Source of the DNA: UBA3839 sp963627995 | GTDB lineage: Bacteria; Bacteroidota; Bacteroidia; Bacteroidales; Bacteroidaceae | DNA length: 64,000 nucleotides | Assembly (NCBI GenBank): GCA_963627995.1 | Contig: CAVGCV010000013.1 | Location: 1 to 64,000, forward strand | Direction: 5' to 3' | Shown: one piece after another, positions 1-8,012 of the stretch | Layout of the letters: every line of letters starts with the position of its first letter | Position numbering within the stretch: the stretch's first letter is position 1 | Notes under the pieces: generated by a model | What the model was told of the DNA's origin: nothing | Databases searched by the model: none | Seen by the model: the letters and a program-made list of their open reading frames with translations, nothing else | Position numbers and translations under genes: made by a program

Positions 1-119
1 CAAGTACTTGAAAAAATATTTCCAAGTACTTGGAAATATTTTTTCAAGTACTTGGACGTTCCGGGACGGCGCGCACGCGCCAACTTCCCGGCGCGGAGCG
101 GACGGGCGCGCGGTGCGGC
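1..119. repeat. 22-bp phased palindrome array, locus A
   Basis: Three CAAGTACTTG palindromes at 1-10, 23-32 and 45-54 are spaced exactly 22 bp apart with AT-rich linkers. Bases 1-54 as a whole read the same on both strands, a perfect 54-bp palindrome that may continue left of the window. In the same register follow GGCGCGCA (68-75), GGCGCGGA (90-97) and GGTGCGGC (112-119), degenerate versions of the TCCGCGGA core of loci at 9 and 40 kb. The array lies past the 3' end of rodA. I see nothing in 120-167. Confidence 0.85.
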
Positions 120-167
120 GCGGGCAGGCGCGCGGCGGCATGCCGGGGCTGGGGCGGCGGCGCACGC

Positions 168-1631
168 CTACTTCTTGACGAGGTTGCGCTCGGCGTCGAG
201 CCGCAGGAAGATGAAGAGGAGGATGGTGAAGCCCCAGAGCGAGGAGCCTCCGTAGGAGAAGAAGGGGAGCGGGATGCCGATGACGGGCGTGAGCCCCAGC
301 ACCATGCCCACGTTGATGAAGAGGTGGAAGAGGAAGATGGCGCACACGCTGTAGCCGTAGACGCGCCCGAATGTGTCGGGCTGCCGCTCGGCCACGGCGA
401 TGAGCCGCCAGACGAAGAGGAGGTAGAGGACGAGGACGGCGGCCGAGCCCAGGAATCCGCCCTCCTCGCCGACGGTGCAGAAGATGAAGTCGGTGTGCTG
501 CTCCGGCACGTACTTGAGCTTGGCCTGCGTGCCGTTGAGGAAGCCCTTGCCGAGGAGGCCGCCCGAGCCGATGGCAATCTTCGCCTGGTTCACGTTGTAC
601 TCCGCGCCGCGCGCGTCGCTGCGCTTCCCGAGCAGCACCTCGACGCGCACGCGCTGGTGGTCGTCGAGGTGGGCGAGCATGGTGTCGCTGACGTAGTAGA
701 AGGCGGTGGAGAGGAGGGAGAAGGCGGCGACGAGGGCGTAGCGCGCGTAGCGGCGGCAGGCGGCCAGCCCGGCGAGGTAGCACGCCTGGAGCAGGTTGGC
801 GGCGAGCAGCACGCGGCACACGTCGAAGGGGATGACGTAGGCGGAGAAGAGCATGGCGGCCGCGCCCGCGCCCAGCCCGCCGAAGAGCATGACGCGCAGG
901 GCGACGGCGTTGCGGCTGTAAATCCACGTCATGGCCGTGGTGAACACCTGGGCGGCGAGCAGGACGGCGAACTCGCCCACGCTCACGGGCATGTCGGGGA
1001 TGCGGTCGTCGGCGTAGCGGATGCCCACCACGAAGTAGGCCACGCAGGCGAAGGCGGTGAACAGCACCGAGCCGGTCATGCCCTCGCGGTAGAGGACGAG
1101 GAAGAACGCGAGATAGACGAGTGCCGAGCCCGTCTCCTTCTGGAGGACGATGACGCCCATTGGCACGAGGATGATGGCGAGCAGGCGGGCGAAGTCGCGC
1201 GGACGCCGGATGCTGAAGCCGTAGGTGTCCATGAACTTGGCGAGGGCGAGGGCCACGGCGAACTTGGCGAACTCGGCGGGCTGGAGCTTCATGGCCGGGC
1301 CGATGGGTATCCACGAGCGCGAGCCCTTGGTGTCGGGGGCGATGAAGATGGTCGCCACGAGCAGGAGGAGCATGAGGGTGTAGAGGGGGTAGGCCCCGAG
1401 GTCGTAGACGCGCTTCTCCACGAGCAGGATCATGGCGGCGAGGGCGAGGGCCGTGCCTATCCACACGAGCTGTTTGCCGGGGTTGGTGTCGAAGGACACG
1501 AGGCTGGGATGGCCGTAGTCGTAGCTCGCGCCGCACACGGACGCCCAGCCCCACCCGACGAGGGCGAGGTAGAGGAGTATGGTCTTCCAGTCGAGCGAGA
1601 GGAGAATGCCTTTGTTGGGGTTCTGCTGCAT
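168..1631 (-). CDS. rodA: Rod shape-determining protein RodA (SEDS glycosyltransferase)
   Basis: SEDS-family peptidoglycan polymerase of the elongasome, a multi-pass inner-membrane protein that works with the class B PBP encoded just upstream. The 487-residue product has many hydrophobic segments. It carries the SEDS signatures GGLLGKGFLNGTQ, PEQHTDFIF and EEGGFLG in its second half, and GIPLPFFSYGGSS near the C-terminus. Start is the ATG giving MQQNPNKGILLSLDW; the open frame upstream belongs to antisense mrdA sequence. It is the last gene of a minus-strand operon, 47 bp after mrdA. Length is slightly above the roughly 370-430 residues of proteobacterial RodA, as is usual in Bacteroidetes. 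Confidence 0.95.
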   Translation of the reverse strand: MQQNPNKGILLSLDWKTILLYLALVGWGWASVCGASYDYGHPSLVSFDTNPGKQLVWIGTALALAAMILLVEKRVYDLGAYPLYTLMLLLLVATIFIAPDTKGSRSWIPIGPAMKLQPAEFAKFAVALALAKFMDTYGFSIRRPRDFARLLAIILVPMGVIVLQKETGSALVYLAFFLVLYREGMTGSVLFTAFACVAYFVVGIRYADDRIPDMPVSVGEFAVLLAAQVFTTAMTWIYSRNAVALRVMLFGGLGAGAAAMLFSAYVIPFDVCRVLLAANLLQACYLAGLAACRRYARYALVAAFSLLSTAFYYVSDTMLAHLDDHQRVRVEVLLGKRSDARGAEYNVNQAKIAIGSGGLLGKGFLNGTQAKLKYVPEQHTDFIFCTVGEEGGFLGSAAVLVLYLLFVWRLIAVAERQPDTFGRVYGYSVCAIFLFHLFINVGMVLGLTPVIGIPLPFFSYGGSSLWGFTILLFIFLRLDAERNLVKK

Positions 1632-1678
1632 GGTGGCGTGGGGGTTGGGGGGGTGCTGCGCGCGCGGCGTGGATGCGG

Positions 1679-3562
1679 CTACGGGCGCGCGGCGCGCCGC
1701 AACTCGCGCGCGGCGCGCGCCTCGTAGGAGATGTGGCGGCGCTGGAACTCGGCGGCCTTGGCCTCGCTGGCGGGCGAGAGGGCGCCGTTGATGTACTGCT
1801 CCATCATGAGCGCGCCGATGGGCACGCCGTAGGTGGCGCCCCACTTGCCGTTCTCCACATAGACGCAGATGGCAATCTTGGGGTCGTCCTTGGGGGCGAA
1901 GCCCATGAAGGCGGAGTGGTCCTGCCCGTGGGGGTTCTGCGCTGTCCCGGTCTTGCCGCAGGTCTCGAACCACGGGTTGTTCGCGCCCCGGCACGTGCCG
2001 CCCAGCACGGCGCGGCGCATGCCCTCGACGACGTACTCGTAGTACTTCGGGCTGACCTTGGTGTCGTGGCGCGCGAGGAGGCTGTCGGCCAGGTGCCCGC
2101 CCTCCACGCTGCGCACGACGTGGGGGGTGATGTAGTGGCCGCGGTTGGCGATGGTGGCGCCGAGGTTGGCTATCTGGAGGGGGGTGAGGAGCACCTCGCC
2201 CTGCCCGATGGAGATGGAGATGACGCTCAGCCCCGTCCAGCGCCCGAAGGCCTTGTCGTAGTACTGCGCGTTGGGGATGAGGCCGCGCGCCTCGCTGGGG
2301 AGGTCCACGCCGAGACGGTAGCCGAAGCCCATCGACACCATGTAGTCCTTCCACGTGGTCATGGCGTCCTGCACGGAGGGGTACTTCTGCCGGTTGGAGA
2401 ACATGCGGTAGAGCCCCCAGCAGAAGTAGGAGTTGCACGAGGTGGCGATGGCGGGGATGAGGGGGAGGGGCGATCCGTGGGCGTGGCAGCCCACCTTCAT
2501 GCCGGCGAACCGGAAGCCGTGGGAGCAGGGGTAGGCCGTTTCGGGCGTGATGACGCCCTCCTGCATGAACGTGAGCGCCTGCGAGGTCTTGAAGGTGGAG
2601 CCGGGCGGGTAGGTGCCGAGCACGGCGCGGTTGAGGAGGGGCTTGAGCGGGTCGCCGTACATGGCGCTGAGCGCGCGCCCGCGCTCCCTGCCCTCGAGGA
2701 GGCGGGGGTCGTAGGTGGGCGAGGAGACCATGCACAGCACCTCGCCTGTCTTCGGCTCGATGGCGACGATGGCGCCGAGCTTGCCCTCCATGAGGCGTTC
2801 GCCGAGCTCCTGGAGGCTGTAGTCGATGCTGAGCGTGAGGTTGCGCCCCGGCACGGGCCGGCGGTCGGCGGCCCCGTTCTTGTAGTGTCCCTGAATGCGG
2901 CCGTGCGCGTCGCGCAGCAGCACCTCCACGCCCTTCTCGCCGCGCAGGTCGCGCTCGTAGGAACGCTCCACGCCCTGCTGCCCGGCGAAGTCGCCCGGGG
3001 CGTAGTAGTCGTCGCGCTCGATGTCGCGGCGCGACACCTCGCCCACGTCGCCCAGCACGTGGGCGAGGTGGGGGTGGGCATACTGCCGGACGGTGCGGCG
3101 GCGGACGTAGAAGCCCCGGAAGCGGAACAGCTTCTCCTGGAACACGGAGTACTCGCGCGGCGGAATCTGGGCGAGGAAAAGCTGCTGCGTGTAGGAGGAG
3201 TAGCCGGGGTTCTTGCGGCGGTCCTTGATTTGCTCGACGCGGCGGTCGAACTGCTGGCGCGTGATGCCGAGGGTGCGGCAGAGGTCGAGGGTGTCGAGCC
3301 CCTCGAGCTCGCGCATGACGACCATGATGTCGTAGGCGGGCTGGTTGAAGACAAGCAGCTCGCCGTTGCGGTCGTAGATGGCCCCGCGCGAGGGGTAGAG
3401 CACGTTGTGGTAGAACGCGTTGTGGTCGGCGCTGGCCTTGTAGTCCTCGCTGAAGAGCTGCAGGAAGGCCAGGCGCACGATGTAGGCGGCCACGATGAAG
3501 AGCGCGATGCCGCCGATCACATACTTCCTACTGTCGAGGATGTTGCTGTCGTCGCTACTCAC
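1679..3562 (-). CDS. mrdA: Penicillin-binding protein 2, elongation transpeptidase
   Basis: Class B PBP that cross-links lateral-wall peptidoglycan with RodA. The 627-residue protein has one N-terminal membrane anchor (about 13-33), a pedestal/dimerisation region, and a transpeptidase domain with STFK (in PPGSTFKTSQ, near residue 321), SCN (in TSCNSYF) and KTGTAQ motifs, so the catalytic set is complete. The apparent start is GTG at 3560-3562; no nearby ATG gives a better N-terminus. It starts 9 bp after the mreD stop and lies 47 bp before rodA, so it is almost certainly co-transcribed. Order mreBCD-mrdA-rodA is the usual one in Bacteroidetes. Confidence 0.95.
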   Translation of the reverse strand: MSSDDSNILDSRKYVIGGIALFIVAAYIVRLAFLQLFSEDYKASADHNAFYHNVLYPSRGAIYDRNGELLVFNQPAYDIMVVMRELEGLDTLDLCRTLGITRQQFDRRVEQIKDRRKNPGYSSYTQQLFLAQIPPREYSVFQEKLFRFRGFYVRRRTVRQYAHPHLAHVLGDVGEVSRRDIERDDYYAPGDFAGQQGVERSYERDLRGEKGVEVLLRDAHGRIQGHYKNGAADRRPVPGRNLTLSIDYSLQELGERLMEGKLGAIVAIEPKTGEVLCMVSSPTYDPRLLEGRERGRALSAMYGDPLKPLLNRAVLGTYPPGSTFKTSQALTFMQEGVITPETAYPCSHGFRFAGMKVGCHAHGSPLPLIPAIATSCNSYFCWGLYRMFSNRQKYPSVQDAMTTWKDYMVSMGFGYRLGVDLPSEARGLIPNAQYYDKAFGRWTGLSVISISIGQGEVLLTPLQIANLGATIANRGHYITPHVVRSVEGGHLADSLLARHDTKVSPKYYEYVVEGMRRAVLGGTCRGANNPWFETCGKTGTAQNPHGQDHSAFMGFAPKDDPKIAICVYVENGKWGATYGVPIGALMMEQYINGALSPASEAKAAEFQRRHISYEARAARELRRAARP

Positions 3563-3571
3563 GGAACGGGG

Positions 3572-4084
3572 TCAGTTGGAGGATTTCGGATGCGCCGCGA
3601 GGTCGAGCAGGACGCACACGGCAAAGGCCGCCGCCGTGCCGGCGGCAACGGAGGCAAGCGTGAGCGGCCAGTCGGCCAGCGTGAAGGCGTCGAGCGCGTA
3701 GAAGGCCGCGTGGAACACCAGCAGGCCGGCGAAGAGATAGGGCAGGAAGCGGTGGGTGCCCATGCCGCGCATGGTGGGGGCCATGTCGTCGGCGGCGTCG
3801 CGCGGCGCGAACATGGCGAGCAGCAGGGGCTGGAGCATGGCGAGGAGCGTGGAGGCCGCCATGCCCATGCCCACGGTGTTGGAGCAGACGTCGTAGAGCG
3901 CGCCCGTGGCGAAGCCCCACAGCAGGAGGACGATGCGCGAGCTGCCCCGGCGGAACTTCAGCAAGAAGTAGGCGAGGACGAGGGGCGACGCGTAGCCGAG
4001 GAGGTGGACGTTGTCCAGCACCGCGAGCTGCACGAGGAGCAGCAGGAGCATGCGCGCGAGGCGCTTGATGGCATTCGTACTCAT
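3572..4084 (-). CDS. mreD: Rod shape-determining protein MreD
   Basis: Small polytopic inner-membrane protein of the elongasome, 170 residues, almost entirely hydrophobic with about five membrane segments (for example RMLLLLLVQLAVLDN and PLVLAYFLL). Start is the ATG giving MSTNAIKRLARM, 13 bp after the mreC stop; a longer frame upstream would only overlap mreC. The sequence has few conserved motifs, so the call rests on topology, length and position between mreC and mrdA. The stop is followed after 9 bp by the GTG of mrdA, which points to translational coupling. Confidence 0.88.
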   Translation of the reverse strand: MSTNAIKRLARMLLLLLVQLAVLDNVHLLGYASPLVLAYFLLKFRRGSSRIVLLLWGFATGALYDVCSNTVGMGMAASTLLAMLQPLLLAMFAPRDAADDMAPTMRGMGTHRFLPYLFAGLLVFHAAFYALDAFTLADWPLTLASVAAGTAAAFAVCVLLDLAAHPKSSN

Positions 4085-4097
4085 GTCGTCGCCGGGA

Positions 4098-4970
4098 TTA
4101 GAAGATGCCGCGTCCGCCGGGCCCCGCCGAGAGGGAGTCGGCCCTCTCCTCCAGCAGCCGGCGCTCGGGGATGGAGTAGTCGGTGATGACCGACACGTTG
4201 CGCAGCGTCTTGAAGTCGGTGGCAAGCTGCACGGTGAGGCGGTAGGTCATGCCGTCGGGCGAGTCGGCAATCCGCGCCACCCGTCCGATGGGGATGCCCT
4301 CGGGGAAGATGTCGGAGTAGCCGTTGGTCTCCACCGTGTCGCCCCGGTGGATGCGCGCATGGCGGGGGATGGCCTCGGCATAGGAGACGTCGGGGTTGCC
4401 GCGCTGCCAGCGCATGGTGCCGAAGTAGCCGGAGCCGCGAAGGCGGCAGCTGACCCGCGAGCTGGTGCTGAGCAGGGGGACGACCACGGCGTAGTGGGCG
4501 GAGGCGAGATAGACGATGCCGACCACGCCGCGCGAGCTCACCACGCCCATCTCGGGGCGCACGCCGTCGGCCTCGCCACGGTCGATGGTGAGGAGGTTGC
4601 TGCTGCGGTGGAGGGTGGACTTGACGACCTGCGCGGGGACGAAGCGGTAGGGACGCACCACGGAGTCGGCGAGCTGCGATGAGTCGGCCTGTGCCTCATA
4701 GGCGCGCAGCCGCTCCTGCGCGCGCAGCAGCTGTCCGCGCAGCAGCTCGTTCTCGGCTTCGAGCTGGGCGTTCTCCGTCGCCAGCCCGAGGTAGGCCGCC
4801 ACGCCGCTCGTGAAGCGATTGACGCTGCCGACCACGCTGTTGGCCGTCGTGAGGAACACTGTGCCCTGGTAGCGGTTGAACCTGAAGAACGCGACGAGGC
4901 TGATGGTCTCAAGCACGAGAAACACCAGCCAGTAGAGGTTCTTGACCAGAAAGTCTATCAGGTTGCGCAT
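4098..4970 (-). CDS. mreC: Rod shape-determining protein MreC
   Basis: Bitopic periplasmic scaffold of the elongasome, 290 residues: short cytoplasmic N-terminus, membrane helix about 14-34 (YWLVFLVLETISLVAFF), a predicted coiled coil about 60-105 (LEAENELLRGQLLRAQERL), then the beta-rich MreC domain with VVSSRGVVGIVY. Binds PBP2 and RodA in other bacteria. It is separated from mreB by 78 bp that contain a terminator-like hairpin on this strand, so mreCD-mrdA-rodA may be transcribed less than mreB. Confidence 0.94.
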   Translation of the reverse strand: MRNLIDFLVKNLYWLVFLVLETISLVAFFRFNRYQGTVFLTTANSVVGSVNRFTSGVAAYLGLATENAQLEAENELLRGQLLRAQERLRAYEAQADSSQLADSVVRPYRFVPAQVVKSTLHRSSNLLTIDRGEADGVRPEMGVVSSRGVVGIVYLASAHYAVVVPLLSTSSRVSCRLRGSGYFGTMRWQRGNPDVSYAEAIPRHARIHRGDTVETNGYSDIFPEGIPIGRVARIADSPDGMTYRLTVQLATDFKTLRNVSVITDYSIPERRLLEERADSLSAGPGGRGIF

Positions 4971-4980
4971 GGAGTGGTCC

Positions 4981-5024
4981 GTTATAAAAAAGAGTAAAAG
5001 GCCGAACGTGCGCCCGCCTTTTAC
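4981..5024 (-). terminator. Intrinsic terminator/attenuator between mreB and mreC
   Basis: GTAAAAGGC (4994-5002) pairs perfectly with GCCTTTTAC (5016-5024). In the direction of transcription the stem is followed by TCTTTTTTATAAC, a genuine T tract. It sits inside an operon, between mreB and mreC, so it would act as a partial terminator. Confidence 0.7.
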
Positions 5025-5048
5025 CCTCCCGCCGTCGTGTGCGGCGCG

Positions 5049-6071
5049 TTATCTCATCAGGAACGAGAAGTTCTTCACGTTCTTCAGCGCTATGCCCGTC
5101 CCCTTGGCCACGCTGTGCAGCGGGTCGTCGGCGATGCGGAACGGTATCTTTATCTTGTCGGTCAGCCGCCTGTCAAGGCCGCGCAGCAGCGCGCCGCCGC
5201 CAGTGAGCCAGATGCCGTTCTTCACGATGTCGGCATAGAGCTCGGGGGGCGTGTTCTCAAGGGCGGTGAGGACGGCCGTCTCAATCTTCGCGAGCGACTT
5301 GTCGATGCAGTGCGCCACCTCCTGGTAGGTGATGGGAATCTCCATCGGCAGCGCCGTGATGCGGTTGGGGCCATGCACCACGTAGGGCTCCGGGGCTTCG
5401 TCGCCCAGGTCGGTCAGCGCCGATCCCACGTGCCACTTGATGCGCTCCGACATGCGCTCGCTGACCTTCACGTTGTGCTGGCGGCTCATGTAGTCGCGGA
5501 TGTCCTCGGTGAGCTCGTCGCCCGCCACGCGTATGGAACTGTTGGTGACGATGCCGCCGAGCGAGATGACGGCGATTTCGGTGGAGCCTCCGCCGATGTC
5601 CACCACCATGTTCCCCTCGGGAGCCTCAACGTCGAGCCCGATGCCGATGGCTGCGGCCATGGGCTCGAAGATGAGGTAGACGTCGCGACCGCCGGCGTGC
5701 TCGGCACTGTCGCGCACGGCGCGCAGCTCGACCTCCGTCGAGCCGGACGGAACGCCTATCACCATGCGCAGCGACTGGGAGAAGAGGTGGTGTCCCGTCT
5801 TCACCATCTTGATGAGGCCGCGCATCATCTGCTCGCAGGCGTTGAAGTCGGCAATCACGCCGTCGCGCAGCGGGCGGTAGGTCACGATGTCGGGATGTTC
5901 CTTCTCGTACATCAACTTGGCGCGCGTTCCCACCGCAATCATCTTCTTGGTGTTGCGGTCGAGCGACACGACCGAAGGCTCGTCCACCACGATCTTCCCG
6001 TTCACGGTGATGATCGTGTTGGCCGTCCCGAGGTCCATCGCTATATCCTGGGTAAGGCTGAAGAATCCCAT
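5049..6071 (-). CDS. mreB: Rod shape-determining protein MreB (actin homologue)
   Basis: Cytoplasmic actin-like ATPase that forms membrane-associated filaments guiding lateral wall synthesis. The 340-residue product has the phosphate-1 motif DLGTANTII at the N-terminus, the GVPSGST segment near 120, phosphate-2 VVDIGGGSTEIAV near 160 and the adenosine motif WLTGGGALLRGLD near 285, so it is complete. The N-terminal MGFFSLTQD is typical for Bacteroidetes MreB. It lies 79 bp after the short purH, with which it is probably co-transcribed, and is followed by a terminator-like hairpin before mreC. Confidence 0.97.
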   Translation of the reverse strand: MGFFSLTQDIAMDLGTANTIITVNGKIVVDEPSVVSLDRNTKKMIAVGTRAKLMYEKEHPDIVTYRPLRDGVIADFNACEQMMRGLIKMVKTGHHLFSQSLRMVIGVPSGSTEVELRAVRDSAEHAGGRDVYLIFEPMAAAIGIGLDVEAPEGNMVVDIGGGSTEIAVISLGGIVTNSSIRVAGDELTEDIRDYMSRQHNVKVSERMSERIKWHVGSALTDLGDEAPEPYVVHGPNRITALPMEIPITYQEVAHCIDKSLAKIETAVLTALENTPPELYADIVKNGIWLTGGGALLRGLDRRLTDKIKIPFRIADDPLHSVAKGTGIALKNVKNFSFLMR

Positions 6072-6150
6072 TTGGTTCGGTTGGCATTAGGGCAGGAAAG
6101 ATGTCGCCGCTCGCGGCGGACGCGCGCGGCCCGTTCCCCGCCGTGGGTGT

Positions 6151-6747
6151 TTATTTGTCGAAGTAGGCGCGGATGGCCGTGTCGTAGTGCGAGCTGACGC
6201 CGAACGCCTGTTTGGCGAACCACTTGCGCTGCTCCCTGGTGGTCTCCGCCCCCTGCTTCCTCACGATGTCGAGCAGGGGCTGGTACTCGGCCTTGCTCGG
6301 CACGATGACCACGTCGTTGAAGTTCTTCGCGCCGGCACGGATGAGGCTGATGCCGCCGATGTCGATTTTCTCGATGATGGCCGCCTCGTCGTCCGTGCCG
6401 GCCACCGTCTCCTCGAACGGATAGAGGTCCACGACCACGAGGTCGATTTCCGGAATCTCGTACTTCGCCATCTCCTGCTTGTCGCCTTCAAGGCCGCGGC
6501 GGCCGAGGATGCCGCCGAACACCTTCGGGTGGAGCGTCTTCACGCGCCCGCCGAGGATGGACGGATAGGTGGTCAGCGCCTCCACCTTCTGGCAGGGATA
6601 GCCCTGGCCTTCGATGAACGCCTGCGTGCCGCCCGTCGAGAGGAAGCGCACGCCACGCCCGTGGAGCTCGGCCAGCAGCTCGTCGAGGCCGTCCTTATGA
6701 TATACCGAGACCAGCGCGGTCTTGATTTTCTTCACATCACTGTTCAT
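6151..6747 (-). CDS. purH: Stand-alone IMP cyclohydrolase domain of PurH
   Basis: Last step of purine synthesis, FAICAR to IMP. The 198 residues match the MGS-like N-terminal half of bifunctional PurH: TALVSVYHKDGL, LSTGGTQAFIE, YPSILGGRVKTLHPKVFGG (the strongest signature) and EKIDIGGISLIRAGAKN. A full PurH is about 510-530 residues; here the frame stops at TTA right after HYDTAIRAYFDK, where the AICAR transformylase domain should begin. mreB starts 79 bp later, so the second half is absent from this locus and not merely frameshifted. The domain itself looks intact, so a split enzyme with the transformylase encoded elsewhere is my preferred reading; a decayed gene is the alternative. Confidence 0.88.
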   Translation of the reverse strand: MNSDVKKIKTALVSVYHKDGLDELLAELHGRGVRFLSTGGTQAFIEGQGYPCQKVEALTTYPSILGGRVKTLHPKVFGGILGRRGLEGDKQEMAKYEIPEIDLVVVDLYPFEETVAGTDDEAAIIEKIDIGGISLIRAGAKNFNDVVIVPSKAEYQPLLDIVRKQGAETTREQRKWFAKQAFGVSSHYDTAIRAYFDK

Positions 6748-6801
6748 GTCTCTTTCCTGGCAAATTGATACAATAGGCTATGGATAACACTCTTTGGGTG
6801 T

Positions 6802-6810
6802 GCAAAGTTA
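6802..6810 (-). promoter_or_regulatory. -7 promoter element upstream of purH-mreB operon
   Basis: Minus strand reads TAACTTTGC, matching the Bacteroidetes -7 consensus TAnnTTTGY, 55 bp upstream of purH. A clear TTTG -33 element at the usual spacing is not seen. Confidence 0.55.
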
Positions 6811-6887
6811 GGCAAATTCCACGACACGCGTTCCACAAAGCCGCAACTTTTTCACGGCGGCTTCCCACTTTCTTTATGCAGATTTCA

Positions 6888-6896
6888 TAACTTTGC
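6888..6896 (+). promoter_or_regulatory. -7 promoter element for the M20 deacetylase gene
   Basis: TAACTTTGC matches TAnnTTTGY and lies 35 bp upstream of the ATG. It is back to back with the purH promoter within a 183-bp divergent region. No good -33 box. Confidence 0.55.
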
Positions 6897-6930
6897 AGCT
6901 TCAGGAAAAAGAAATCAGCCACACAAGCCC

Positions 6931-8001
6931 ATGCCAACACCCACATCCTCCCCCGCCGACGAGGCCGTCGGCCTGCTCCGCGCCCTCATCGCCACGCCGT
7001 CGGTCAGCCGCGACGAGGCGGCGGCGGCCGACATCGTGCAGCGCTACCTCGAAAGCCACGGCGCGGCGCCCCGCCGCCACGGCAACAACGTCTGGGCCGT
7101 GTCCGGCCACTTCGACACGGCGAAGCCCACCATCCTGCTCAACGCCCACATCGACACCGTGCGCCCCGTGAGCGGCTGGCGGCACGACCCGTTCACGCCC
7201 GCGCTGGAGGACGGGCGGCTCTACGGGCTGGGGGCGAACGACTGCGGCGGCGGGCTGGTGAGCCTCATGCAGGTGTTCCTCCGCCATCCCGCCACCTGCA
7301 ACCTCGTCTACCTCGCATCGTGCGAGGAGGAGGTGTCGGGCAGGAACGGCATCGAGAGCGCGCTGCCCCTCCTGCCGCCCATCGACTTCGCCATCGTGGG
7401 CGAGCCCACGGGCATGCAGCCGGCCATCGCGGAGAAGGGGCTGATGGTCATCGACGCGACGGCCCGCGGGCGCGCCGGACACGCCGCCCGCGACGAGGGC
7501 GACAACGCCATCTACAGGGCCCTGGCCGACATCGCGAAGCTGAAAGCCAGCGCCGACGGCGCCGCCCCTCTCTTCCCGAGGACGAGCGAGCTGCTCGGCG
7601 CGGTACGCACGTCGGTCACCATCATCCATGCCGGCACGCAGCACAACGTCGTTCCCGACACCTGCACCTTCACCATCGACGTGCGCACCACCGAGCAATA
7701 CACCAACGAGGAGGCGTTCCACATACTTGAAAGCCAGCTGGCGAGCGAGCTGCACGCGCGCAGCTTCCGCCTCGGGTCGTCAGGCATCCCCCGCTCCCAC
7801 CCCCTCGTGCGGCGGTGCGTCGAGCTGGGCATGGTGCCGTTCGGCTCGCCCACCCTCTCCGACCAGGCCCTCATGCGCTTCCCCTCGCTCAAGCTCGGCC
7901 CCGGCGACTCGGCGCGCTCGCACACGGCCGACGAGTACATCCGCCTGTCGGAGATAGACCACGCCATCCGCACCTACGAGCTGCTCCTCAGCCAGTTTTA
8001 G
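6931..8001 (+). CDS. M20 family deacetylase, ArgE-like
   Basis: Zinc-dependent amidohydrolase of the M20/ArgE/DapE family, 356 residues, cytoplasmic. Metal and catalytic residues are in place: H73 and D75 in LLNAHID, D104 in GANDCGGG, the E132-E133 pair in SCEEE, the glutamate of GEPTGM, and the C-terminal histidine in ARSHTADEY. The dimerisation insert carries GRAGHAARDEGDNA. In Bacteroidetes such proteins act in arginine synthesis, removing the acetyl or succinyl group from N-acylcitrulline or N-acylornithine; that substrate is inferred from family and phylum, not from neighbours, since no other arg gene is present. It is divergent from purH and convergent with the lipoprotein gene 11 bp downstream. 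Confidence 0.82.
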   Translation: MPTPTSSPADEAVGLLRALIATPSVSRDEAAAADIVQRYLESHGAAPRRHGNNVWAVSGHFDTAKPTILLNAHIDTVRPVSGWRHDPFTPALEDGRLYGLGANDCGGGLVSLMQVFLRHPATCNLVYLASCEEEVSGRNGIESALPLLPPIDFAIVGEPTGMQPAIAEKGLMVIDATARGRAGHAARDEGDNAIYRALADIAKLKASADGAAPLFPRTSELLGAVRTSVTIIHAGTQHNVVPDTCTFTIDVRTTEQYTNEEAFHILESQLASELHARSFRLGSSGIPRSHPLVRRCVELGMVPFGSPTLSDQALMRFPSLKLGPGDSARSHTADEYIRLSEIDHAIRTYELLLSQF

Positions 8002-8012
8002 TCCGCGCGGCG

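Noticed and set aside
6072..6150. Frameshift splitting a full-length purH
   Set aside because: Only 79 bp separate the stop from mreB, so there is no room for the roughly 300-residue transformylase domain in any frame.
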